Source of the DNA: Desulfurivibrio alkaliphilus
GTDB lineage: Bacteria > Desulfobacterota > Desulfobulbia > Desulfobulbales > Desulfurivibrionaceae
Assembly: GCA_011048585.1 (NCBI GenBank)
Contig: DSDS01000104.1
Location: forward strand, 1-9,429
Direction of reading: 5' to 3'
Length of the DNA: 9,429 nt
Positions 1 to 6,039 of this stretch are shown here, in pieces. Position 1 is the first letter of the stretch. Each line of letters starts with the position of its first letter. The position numbers were made by a program, and so were the translations under genes. The notes under the pieces were generated by a model. That model ran no database searches. It saw only the letters and a list, made by a program, of their open reading frames with translations, and was not told where the DNA came from.

Positions 1-1
1 C

Positions 2-475
2 ACCCGGCTGCCGGGGGGGCGGGGGCGGGATCCTTTGCGGGTGGTTTTGGATGGCCGTCTGCGGACCCCGCCCACGGCCCGGATCATTAATCGCGACTCT
101 CCGGCCGCAACTTGGATTTTCTGTGCCCGGGGGGCCGAGCAGGCCAGGATCGAGGCTCTGCGCAGCGCAGGAGTCCGGGTTTTGCAGGTGGAGCGGAGCG
201 CGCAGGGCCTTGATTTGCGCCAAGTCCTGCTCGAACTGGGGCGGGCCGGGGTCGGGAGCCTCCTGGTGGAGGGTGGTGGCCGGGTCCATGGCTCCTTTCT
301 GAGCCAGGGCCTGGCCGACGAGGCCGCATTTTTTGTCGCGCCCCTGCTGGTGGGTGGCGATGGGTTGCCGGCGGTGGGGCCGCTGGGCCATGAAAGGATC
401 GACCAGGCCCCCCGTTTGCGGGAGGTGGTAAGCCGCCGCCTGGGTAGCGATATTCTGATCCGGGGCCTTTTCTGA
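2..475 (+). CDS. ribD: RibD, C-terminal reductase domain (5'-truncated by window edge)
   Basis: This is the 3' part of the bifunctional riboflavin enzyme RibD. The visible part is the reductase domain, which uses NADPH to reduce the ribosylamino-pyrimidine phosphate to the ribitylamino form in the cytoplasm. The frame enters at base 2 and is open to a TGA at 473-475. The translation begins TRLPGGRGRDPLRVVLDGRL, which matches the usual start of this domain (RDPxRVVLDxxLRxP). Residues 89-97 of the visible part read VEGGGRVHG, corresponding to the VEAGPTLAG segment of E. coli RibD in the substrate/cofactor pocket, and VAPLLVGGDG follows at about 111-120. The zinc-dependent deaminase half and the start codon lie outside the window. 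It is the first visible gene of the ribD-ribE-ribBA-ribH run, with 71 bases to ribE. A G7 and a G5 run near the edge encode the normal Gly/Arg-rich stretch, so no frameshift is implied. Confidence 0.93.
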   Translation, partial: TRLPGGRGRDPLRVVLDGRLRTPPTARIINRDSPAATWIFCARGAEQARIEALRSAGVRVLQVERSAQGLDLRQVLLELGRAGVGSLLVEGGGRVHGSFLSQGLADEAAFFVAPLLVGGDGLPAVGPLGHERIDQAPRLREVVSRRLGSDILIRGLF

Positions 476-481
476 AACAAG

Positions 482-524
482 GCCCCAGCCGGTCTGTGCC
501 GGCGGCACCAGGCTTGGCCGGGGC
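482..524 (+). repeat. Nested inverted repeat in the ribD-ribE spacer
   Basis: Two arms, GCCCCAGCC (482-490) and GGCCGGGGC (516-524), pair over nine positions with one A-C mismatch. Inside the 25-base loop is a second, perfect hairpin, GTGCC (496-500) with GGCAC (504-508) around a GGC triloop. The structure begins 7 bases after the ribD stop and ends 12 bases before the ribE ribosome binding site. No T run follows, so it is not a standard terminator. It could stabilise or process the transcript between the two genes, or be a chance product of high GC. Confidence 0.4.
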
Positions 525-546
525 GATCTCAAACTGAGGCAGGAGC

Positions 547-1215
547 ATGTTTACCGGAATTATTCTGGGTAAAGGGAAAATAGTTGAAAAGCGGCCCGCC
601 GGCGGTGGGGTGACCTTCGGCCTGCAAACCGATTTCGCCTTGACCGACCCGGTGGAGGGGGAGAGTATCGCTGTCAACGGCGTCTGTCTTACCGCCCGCG
701 AAATCCGCGGCAACCGTTTTTTGGCCGACGTTTCCCCTGAAAGCCTGGCCCGGACCAATCTGGGGCGCCTGACGGCCGGCTCGGAGGTCAATCTGGAGCG
801 GGCCCTGCGGCTCAGTGACCGCCTGGGTGGTCACCTGGTCAGCGGCCATGTGGACGCGGTGGCGGCGGTGCTGGCCCGGGAACCTTTGGGGGAGTTTACC
901 CTCTTTACCTTCGCGGTGCCCGAAGGTCTGGGCAAATATATTATCGAGAAGGGTTCAATCACCATCGACGGGATAAGTTTGACGGTAAATAAGGTTGATC
1001 AGCGCAGTTTCAGCGTCTCCATTATCCCCCACACCCTGGCGATCACCACTCTGGGTGGTCTGGTGGTGGGGGGCCAGGTGAATCTGGAGGTGGATCTGAT
1101 CGGTAAGTACGTGGAAAAGCTCCTGGCCCCTGGCGATCCGAATAATTCCGGGCTTTCGGCGCGGCCTTCAGGCATCAATCCGGCTTTTCTGGCGGAACAT
1201 GGTTTTTTGAGGTAG
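547..1215 (+). CDS. ribE: Riboflavin synthase, alpha chain
   Basis: This enzyme dismutates two molecules of 6,7-dimethyl-8-ribityllumazine into riboflavin and the pyrimidine that RibH reuses. It is the last step of riboflavin synthesis and acts as a cytoplasmic trimer. The 222 residues show the two homologous barrels of the family. The N-terminal barrel starts with the invariant MFTGII, has VNGVCLTA at 43-50 (Cys47) and LGGHLVSGHVD at 93-103. The C-terminal barrel has FTFAVPEGLGKYIIEKG at about 120-136, DGISLTVN at 141-148, and GGQVNLEVDLIGKYVEKLL at about 175-193. A tail of about 29 residues ending FLAEHGFLR follows. The start is fixed by MFTGII and by GAGG at 536-539, seven bases upstream; AGGAG at 541-545 is too close to be the main site. 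It lies between ribD and ribBA in the same direction. Some species call this gene ribC. Confidence 0.96.
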   Translation: MFTGIILGKGKIVEKRPAGGGVTFGLQTDFALTDPVEGESIAVNGVCLTAREIRGNRFLADVSPESLARTNLGRLTAGSEVNLERALRLSDRLGGHLVSGHVDAVAAVLAREPLGEFTLFTFAVPEGLGKYIIEKGSITIDGISLTVNKVDQRSFSVSIIPHTLAITTLGGLVVGGQVNLEVDLIGKYVEKLLAPGDPNNSGLSARPSGINPAFLAEHGFLR

Positions 1216-1221
1216 TATAAT
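1216..1221 (+). promoter_or_regulatory. Consensus -10 hexamer just after ribE (possible internal promoter for ribBA)
   Basis: TATAAT, a perfect sigma-70 -10 hexamer, begins immediately after the ribE TAG stop, 75 bases before the chosen ribBA start. The bases 16-18 positions upstream (around 1192-1199, inside ribE) do not resemble TTGACA, and there is no TG extension, so a promoter is only possible. The rest of the 1216-1290 spacer contains a T7 run at 1224-1230 without a preceding stem, and no FMN riboswitch. Confidence 0.25.
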
Positions 1222-1277
1222 TGTTTTTTTGCGCAGGGTTTCCGCTGGCGGGAGCACCGCATCCAGTAAAGTATCGC

Positions 1278-1284
1278 GGGAGAG
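1278..1284 (+). promoter_or_regulatory. Ribosome binding site that decides the ribBA start
   Basis: GGGAGAG lies directly before the first of two in-frame ATGs, at 1285 and 1291. For 1285 the site is nearly adjacent. For 1291 the GGAG core is eight bases away, which is a normal spacing. The family usually begins within a few residues of the IEE segment, which also fits 1291. Confidence 0.6.
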
Positions 1285-1290
1285 ATGATT

Positions 1291-2532
1291 ATGATCAGTT
1301 CCATCGAAGAGGTAATTGAAGATATCAGGGCCGGGAAGATGATTATCCTGGTGGATGACGAGGATCGGGAAAACGAGGGCGACCTCTATATGGCGGCGGA
1401 AAAGGTCACCCCCGAGGCGATCAACTTCATGGCCACCCACGGGCGGGGGTTGATCTGCCTGACCCTGACTCCGGAGCAGCTTGAACGCCTGCAGTTGCCG
1501 ATGATGGTTCAGCATAATCGCTCCCCTTTCGAGACCGCGTTTACGGTGAGCATCGAGGCCCGAACCGGGGTGACCACGGGGATCTCCGCCGCTGATCGAG
1601 CCCGGACCATCCTGGTGGCCGCCGACCCCGAGGCCAGGCCGGATGATCTGGTCAGCCCCGGCCATATTTTTCCCCTGCGGGCCAAGAAGGGCGGGGTACT
1701 GGTCCGCACCGGCCAGACCGAAGGCTCGGTGGATCTCTCCCGCTTGGCCGGGCTTAACCCCGCCGGGGTGATCTGTGAGATCATGAAGGATGACGGGACC
1801 ATGGCCCGGATGCCGGATCTGCAGGAGTTCGCCAAGAAGCACGATCTCAAAATAGCCACCATTGCCGACCTGGTTGCCTATCGGGTTCGGATGGACAAGC
1901 TGGTACACCGGGCCGCCGAGGTTCGCTTGCCCACCATGCATGGTGAGTTTCATGCCATTGTTTACAGCAACGATGTGGATAACCTGGAGCATGTGGCCCT
2001 GATCAAGGGTAAGATTGACCCGGAACAGGAGATTATGGTGCGGGTCCACTCCGCCTGTCTTACCGGCGATGTTTTCGGCTCTAAGCGCTGTGACTGCGGG
2101 GGGCAGCTCTTCAATGCCCTGCGGATGATCGACCGGGAGGGTATGGGGGTGCTGCTTTACATGATGCAGGAAGGACGTGGCATCGGCCTGGTCAACAAGC
2201 TTAAGGCCTACGCCCTGCAGGACCAGGGAATGGATACGGTTGAGGCCAATCTTGAACTGGGCTTCAAACCCGATCTGCGTGATTATGGGATCGGAGCCCA
2301 GATCCTGCGGGACTTGGGGGTGCGCAAGATGCGCCTGTTGACCAATAATCCCAAAAAGATCATCGGTCTGGAGGGCTACGGGCTCGAGGTTACCGACCGG
2401 CTGCCCATCGAGATAGAGCCCGAGCCTGAAAACGTACGATATCTCAAAACCAAAAAGGACAAGATGGGGCATATGCTGGAGCGCCTGGCCTACTGCAAGG
2501 CGGCCGGCCAGTTGGCCCGCAATGAACCCTAG
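1291..2532 (+). CDS. ribBA: Bifunctional 3,4-dihydroxy-2-butanone 4-phosphate synthase / GTP cyclohydrolase II
   Basis: RibBA supplies both branches of riboflavin synthesis. Its N-terminal domain makes the four-carbon DHBP unit from ribulose 5-phosphate, and its C-terminal domain opens GTP to the first pyrimidine. In the 413-residue product, residues 1 to about 200 are the DHBP synthase, with DDEDRENEGD at 22-31, THGRG at 49-53, GHIFPL near 125-130, TGQTEGSVDL from about 140, and GVICEIM. The usual GHTEA motif, whose His helps bind the metal in E. coli RibB (H153 by my count), reads GQTEG here, with Gln142 at that place. Residues from about 205 on are GTP cyclohydrolase II, with the zinc pattern Cys256-x10-Cys267-x-Cys269, then EGRGIGLVNKLKAYALQ, DTVEAN, DLRDYG and LLTNNPKKI. 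The cyclohydrolase half therefore looks intact, unlike the RibBX variants of some proteobacteria. An ATG at 1285 would add two residues. ribH follows after 15 bases. Confidence 0.95.
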   Translation: MISSIEEVIEDIRAGKMIILVDDEDRENEGDLYMAAEKVTPEAINFMATHGRGLICLTLTPEQLERLQLPMMVQHNRSPFETAFTVSIEARTGVTTGISAADRARTILVAADPEARPDDLVSPGHIFPLRAKKGGVLVRTGQTEGSVDLSRLAGLNPAGVICEIMKDDGTMARMPDLQEFAKKHDLKIATIADLVAYRVRMDKLVHRAAEVRLPTMHGEFHAIVYSNDVDNLEHVALIKGKIDPEQEIMVRVHSACLTGDVFGSKRCDCGGQLFNALRMIDREGMGVLLYMMQEGRGIGLVNKLKAYALQDQGMDTVEANLELGFKPDLRDYGIGAQILRDLGVRKMRLLTNNPKKIIGLEGYGLEVTDRLPIEIEPEPENVRYLKTKKDKMGHMLERLAYCKAAGQLARNEP

Positions 2533-2547
2533 AAAGGAGAGCAGGAG

Positions 2548-3015
2548 ATGGTCAAGTATATCGAAGGTAATCTGCAGGCTTCCGGCAAAAAGTTCGGAGT
2601 CATCGTTTCCCGCTTCAACTCCTTTATTGCCGAGCGGTTGCTGGAGGGAGCCCTTGACACCCTGGTACGCTCCGGAGCCAAGGAAAAGGATATCGAGGTG
2701 GCCCGGGTGCCTGGGGCTTACGAGATTCCCCTGGTGGCCGGCAAGATGGCCCGCTCCGGGCGTTATGACGCGGTGATCTGCCTGGGGGTCATCATCCGCG
2801 GCGCCACCCCCCACTTCGATTTTGTGGCCAATGAAGCGGCCAAGGGGATTGCCCAGGTGGGAATGGATACCGGTCTGCCGGTAATCTTTGGAGTGCTGAC
2901 CACCGATACCATCGAGCAGGCCATCGAACGGGCCGGTTCCAAGGCCGGGAACAAGGGGGCCGAGTGCGCGACGGTGGCGATTGAGATGGTCGATCTGCTT
3001 GGCAAGCTGGCCTAG
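2548..3015 (+). CDS. ribH: 6,7-dimethyl-8-ribityllumazine synthase
   Basis: Lumazine synthase condenses DHBP (from the RibB half of RibBA) with the ribitylamino-pyrimidine (from RibD after dephosphorylation) to form the substrate of RibE. The 155-residue length is typical of the family, which forms pentamers or icosahedral 60-mers. Visible motifs are SRFN at 21-24, VPGAYEIP at 54-61, and IRGATPHFDFV at about 83-93 with the expected catalytic His at position 89 (H88 in B. subtilis). PVIFGVLTTDT and EQAIERAG-KAGNKG follow. The start is supported by AAAGGAG at 2533-2539, eight bases upstream of the ATG. ribBA ends 15 bases before and nusB begins 5 bases after, so the genes are almost certainly cotranscribed. 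Confidence 0.96.
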   Translation: MVKYIEGNLQASGKKFGVIVSRFNSFIAERLLEGALDTLVRSGAKEKDIEVARVPGAYEIPLVAGKMARSGRYDAVICLGVIIRGATPHFDFVANEAAKGIAQVGMDTGLPVIFGVLTTDTIEQAIERAGSKAGNKGAECATVAIEMVDLLGKLA

Positions 3016-3020
3016 AACTT

Positions 3021-3425
3021 ATGGGCATTCGCCGCAAAGCACGGGAGCTGGCCCTGCAAGCCCTCTACCAGGGGGAGTTGGTCGATCTTTCCGCCCTTGA
3101 CACCCTGGAGATCATGTGTGACAACTTCGAGATCAACCGCAGGGCTTTGCCCTATGGCCGGGAGCTGGTGGCCGGAGTTGTTGCCAACCGGGAAGCGATC
3201 GATGCCGCCATCGAGGGCAGCGCAGCCAACTGGCGCCTGGCCAGGATGTCGGTTATTGATCGTAATATAATGCGGATAGCCGTGTACGAGTTTCGCTTTG
3301 CCGAGGGAGTGCCGGCGGGGGTGGCGATCGATGAGGCGATTGAACTGGCCAAGCGGTATGGGGCTGATGATTCTCCGGCCTTTATCAATGGCATCCTTGA
3401 TGCAGTAAGGGGAAAATGCGACTAG
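3021..3425 (+). CDS. nusB: Transcription antitermination protein NusB
   Basis: NusB is a small all-helical RNA-binding protein. With NusE (ribosomal protein S10) it binds boxA and helps RNA polymerase through rRNA operons. The 134-residue product has the N-terminal RRKARELALQALYQGE helix at about 4-19, then the core NWRLARMSVIDRNIMRIAVYE near 70-90 and the C-terminal VAIDEAIELAKRYGADDSPAFINGILDAV. These are the most conserved NusB segments, and the length is normal. Only five bases separate it from ribH and I see no convincing Shine-Dalgarno, so its translation probably depends on ribosomes finishing ribH. Its last ten bases overlap the ftsK start. The ribH-nusB order is widespread in bacteria. 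Confidence 0.95.
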   Translation: MGIRRKARELALQALYQGELVDLSALDTLEIMCDNFEINRRALPYGRELVAGVVANREAIDAAIEGSAANWRLARMSVIDRNIMRIAVYEFRFAEGVPAGVAIDEAIELAKRYGADDSPAFINGILDAVRGKCD

Positions 3426-5725
3426 GCGCTAGTGGATCAGCTCCTGGCCTGGGGCGGGAGGTTGCCTCGGTGGCCGGGCTCTTTCTGAGCCTTTTCTTGC
3501 TGGTTTGCCTGGCCAGCTACTCTCTGCCTCCCGCCGCTGGTTCCGCCGCCGGCGATCTCTGGACCTCGCGGGGGGAAGCCGGTGGTTTGGCCGCCGGAGC
3601 CGGGGTTGACCTTGCCCCCAACTGGGGCGGGGCGGTGGGCCGGGTGGTGGCCGAAATGGTGCTGAGCTTTCTGGGGATCAGCGCTTTTCTGCTCCCCCTG
3701 CTGCTGCTGACTCTTGCGCTGCAAGGTTTTTCCCCCGGCTTCACCTTCCGCCGCTTGCCCCTGGTGCTGCTGGGGACCAGCGGGCTGCTGTTGTCCGGCA
3801 GCAGCCTGGCGGGGCTCAACGGCGGGGAGGTTCTCGGCCTGTTCGGCAATCTCTATCCCCAGGCCGGCTATCTTGGCGGCCTGCTGGCCGGTTTCGGTCG
3901 CCGGATTCTGGGTGGCCCGGGCTCATTTCTCTTCTTTCTGACCCTCTTTGTCATCTCCCTGATGCTTACCCTGGAGTTCTCCCCCTATCTGTTTAGTAAG
4001 CGGCTGGCGGCCGGCGGCAAACGGTTGTGGGTTTTGGGAGGAGAGCTGCGGGGCCTCTTGGCCCGGCGAATCGATGAGGTGCGCGCCTGGAAACGTTCCC
4101 GCCTGAAGCCGGGGGCCGGGGAGACCGAGGTTGCTCCGATCAATATCCAGCCTTCCATCTCCGCCCCCCCCCAGGTCAACTTTTTTGATCTTGACCTGGC
4201 CCTGCTGGAGCAGAGCGAGGAGAACGACCATGAGTCGCCCTCCGGCGCGCGCCGGAACCGGGAGAAGGGTGAGAAGGCGGCCCAGGACGAGGACTCTTTT
4301 CAACTGCAGCCCCTGGAGGCCGCGGGGGAACACCGCCTGCCCTCGCTTTCTCTGCTGGATCGGGCGCCCAGCCGGGAACAGGGGCCCGACCGGGAGTACT
4401 ACCTGGGAGTCAGTAAACAGCTGGAGGAGAAGCTGGCCGATTTCAATGTGGTCGGCAAGGTGGTGGGAATCTCCCCGGGGCCGGTGATCACCACCTACGA
4501 GTTTGCGCCGGCCCCCGGGGTCAAGATCAATCGAATCGTCTCCCTGGCCGAGGATCTGGCCTTGGGCCTCAAGGTGGAGAGTGTTCGGATCGCCGGCTCC
4601 CTGCCCGGCAAGGGGGCGATCGGGATCGAGATCCCTAATCCACGCCGCCAGATGGTGCCGGTGCGTGATATCATTGCCCATGAAAGCTTTCAGCAGACCA
4701 ACTCCCGGTTGACCATCGGCCTGGGGATGGACGTGGTGGGTAATCCGGTGGTGGCCGATCTGGCCCGGATGCCCCATCTGCTGATCGCCGGGGCCACCGG
4801 TTCCGGCAAGAGCGTGGCGGTCAATACCATCATCTGCAGTATTCTCTACAACGCCACGCCGGCCGAAGTGCGGCTGCTGCTGGTTGACCCCAAGCGGATC
4901 GAGCTCTCCTGCTATGAAAATATCCCCCATTTGCTGCATCCGGTGGTGGTTGATCCCAAGCTGGCCAGCCGGGCCCTGCAGTGGGCGGTGCGGGAGATGG
5001 AGCGGCGCTACCAGTTGATGGAGGAGGCCCGGGTCAAGAGTTTGGCCGGCTACAACCAGGAGGCCGAGGAGAAGCTGCCGCTGATTGTAATCATCATTGA
5101 TGAGCTGGCCGATCTGATGATGGTCTCCTCCCGCGAGGTGGAGGACGCGGTGGCCCGCCTGGCCCAGATGGCGCGGGCAGCCGGAATGCACTTGATTCTG
5201 GCCACCCAGCGGCCTTCGGTGGATGTTCTGACCGGCCTGATCAAGGCCAACTTCCCCACCCGGATGTCCTTCAAGGTTTCATCGAAGATCGATTCCCGAA
5301 CCATTCTCGACGGCAGTGGGGCCGAGCACTTGCTGGGGGCGGGTGACATGCTCTTCATGCCGCCGGGCACCTCTAAGCTGCAGCGGATTCACGGGGCCTA
5401 TATTTCCGAGGCGGAGATTGCCCGGATCGTCGCCTTTCTCAAGGAGCAGGGAACGGCGGAATATGACGCCTCGGTGCTGGAGTTTGCCGAGGCAGCGGCG
5501 GCGGGCGAGGAGGGTGAGGAGGATGGCACCCAGGATGAGCATTACGACCGGGCGGTGGCCCTGGTCACCGAAACCGGCCAGGCTTCGATCTCCATGGTTC
5601 AGCGGCGGCTGCGGGTGGGCTACAACCGGGCCGCTCGGATGATCGAAACCATGGAAAAAGAAGGGATTGTCGGCCCGTCCGATGGCGCCAAGGGCCGGGA
5701 GGTTCTGGTCCGCAGGAGCTATTAG
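3416..5725 (+). CDS. ftsK: DNA translocase FtsK
   Basis: FtsK/SpoIIIE is a septal, hexameric ATP-driven DNA pump that clears the chromosome from the closing septum and triggers XerCD recombination at dif. The 769-residue protein has a hydrophobic N-terminus with probable membrane segments at about 16-37, 79-103, 114-134 and 168-187. A charged, poorly conserved linker of about 190-330 follows, and then the alpha domain (EYYLGVSKQLEEKLADFNVVGKV-type sequence, ISPGPVITTYEF). The RecA-like motor has Walker A GATGSGKS at 459-466 (Lys465) and Walker B ending IIIDE (Asp562, Glu563). DPKRIELSCYENIPHLLHPVV and the GSGAEHLLGAGDMLF signature are also present. The last 63 residues, from 707, form the DNA-reading winged-helix gamma domain. 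The linker is short compared with E. coli FtsK (about 1330 residues), as in many bacteria. The start overlaps nusB by ten bases; AAGGGG at 3407-3412 is its likely, closely spaced binding site. Confidence 0.96.
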   Translation: MRLGASGSAPGLGREVASVAGLFLSLFLLVCLASYSLPPAAGSAAGDLWTSRGEAGGLAAGAGVDLAPNWGGAVGRVVAEMVLSFLGISAFLLPLLLLTLALQGFSPGFTFRRLPLVLLGTSGLLLSGSSLAGLNGGEVLGLFGNLYPQAGYLGGLLAGFGRRILGGPGSFLFFLTLFVISLMLTLEFSPYLFSKRLAAGGKRLWVLGGELRGLLARRIDEVRAWKRSRLKPGAGETEVAPINIQPSISAPPQVNFFDLDLALLEQSEENDHESPSGARRNREKGEKAAQDEDSFQLQPLEAAGEHRLPSLSLLDRAPSREQGPDREYYLGVSKQLEEKLADFNVVGKVVGISPGPVITTYEFAPAPGVKINRIVSLAEDLALGLKVESVRIAGSLPGKGAIGIEIPNPRRQMVPVRDIIAHESFQQTNSRLTIGLGMDVVGNPVVADLARMPHLLIAGATGSGKSVAVNTIICSILYNATPAEVRLLLVDPKRIELSCYENIPHLLHPVVVDPKLASRALQWAVREMERRYQLMEEARVKSLAGYNQEAEEKLPLIVIIIDELADLMMVSSREVEDAVARLAQMARAAGMHLILATQRPSVDVLTGLIKANFPTRMSFKVSSKIDSRTILDGSGAEHLLGAGDMLFMPPGTSKLQRIHGAYISEAEIARIVAFLKEQGTAEYDASVLEFAEAAAAGEEGEEDGTQDEHYDRAVALVTETGQASISMVQRRLRVGYNRAARMIETMEKEGIVGPSDGAKGREVLVRRSY
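4241..4256. repeat. Perfect 16-bp palindrome in the ftsK linker
   Basis: TCCGGCGCGCGCCGGA reads identically on both strands. It sits in the codons for the variable linker between the membrane part and the motor of FtsK, where protein sequence is least constrained. It could form a short RNA hairpin or be a protein site, but chance in GC-rich DNA is quite possible. Confidence 0.5.
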
Positions 5726-5748
5726 CGCTTTTGCGAAAGATTAACCTC

Positions 5749-5769
5749 GGGGCAAGGCTTGCCAAAGCC
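5749..5769 (+). promoter_or_regulatory. Dyad and alternative hairpins in the ftsK-orf74 spacer (possible operator or promoter)
   Basis: The 75-base spacer 5726-5800 contains GGCAAG (5751-5756) and CTTGCC (5758-5763), a perfect dyad around one central G. A second stem, GGCTT (5756-5760) with AAGCC (5765-5769), shares bases with the first, so the two RNA folds exclude each other. The same stretch has GG at 5749-5750 and TTGC at 5759-5762. This is the spacing of the GG and GC elements of a sigma-54 promoter, but the other consensus bases match poorly. A TATAGT at 5772-5777 has no good -35. No T run follows, so a standard terminator for ftsK is not seen. Confidence 0.3.
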
Positions 5770-5800
5770 GATATAGTGTTTAAGGTGTAAGGAGTGACGG

Positions 5801-6025
5801 ATGCTTTACCGGCCATCTACCCGTGAGGTTTACGATATGAAAGTACCCAGCAAGAACATCGACTTGACCAAGGTCCGGGCCGTTGTGTACCACATCCCCG
5901 GAGGAGACTCCTTCGCCGTGCCGGTGGAAGGTCTTGAGCCGTTCATCGAGTTCGGTTTCGGCAAGATCTGCGATACTTCCGAAATTGATGGTTTTGTCCA
6001 CTTCTTCCCCCGCGGCAACGCCTGA
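5801..6025 (+). CDS. Unrecognised small protein (74 aa)
   Basis: I do not recognise this protein. It is very likely translated: TAAGGAG at 5788-5794 ends six bases before the ATG, one of the best ribosome binding sites in the window, and codon use resembles its neighbours. The product is small, soluble-looking, without a signal peptide or membrane segment. It has a charged N-terminus (TREVYDMKVPSKNIDLTKVR) and then a compact part with VVYHIPGG near 28-35, VEGLEPFIEFGFG near 42-54, a single Cys at 57, and FVHFFPRG near the end. The alternation of hydrophobic and charged residues suggests a small beta-rich fold. It starts 75 bases after ftsK and ends 14 bases before the PHP gene, so it may be cotranscribed with the latter. 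An internal ATG at 5837 is a less likely start. Confidence 0.75.
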   Translation: MLYRPSTREVYDMKVPSKNIDLTKVRAVVYHIPGGDSFAVPVEGLEPFIEFGFGKICDTSEIDGFVHFFPRGNA

Positions 6026-6039
6026 GCGGTTCGCGTTTT

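Noticed and set aside
87..791. A 234-codon minus-strand frame over ribD-ribE
   Set aside because: Pro/Arg-rich antisense product crossing two conserved genes, with no recognisable motif.
1224..1230. T7 run after ribE as an intrinsic terminator
   Set aside because: No GC-rich stem precedes it, and the following rib genes continue in the same direction.
1216..1290. FMN riboswitch (RFN element) before ribBA
   Set aside because: A few short pieces such as CAGGG and GGGAGCA recall the element, but the conserved core and paired arms are missing and the spacer is too short. Any riboswitch for the operon would lie upstream of the window.
1168..2814. A 548-codon open frame on the minus strand across ribBA and ribH
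   Set aside because: It lies antisense to two well-conserved enzymes, and its His/Gln/Gly/Leu-rich translation is what antisense reading of GC-rich codons gives. No family motif is seen.
3923..5191. A 422-codon open frame on the minus strand inside ftsK
   Set aside because: Same low-information composition, entirely covered by the unmistakable FtsK motor sequence.
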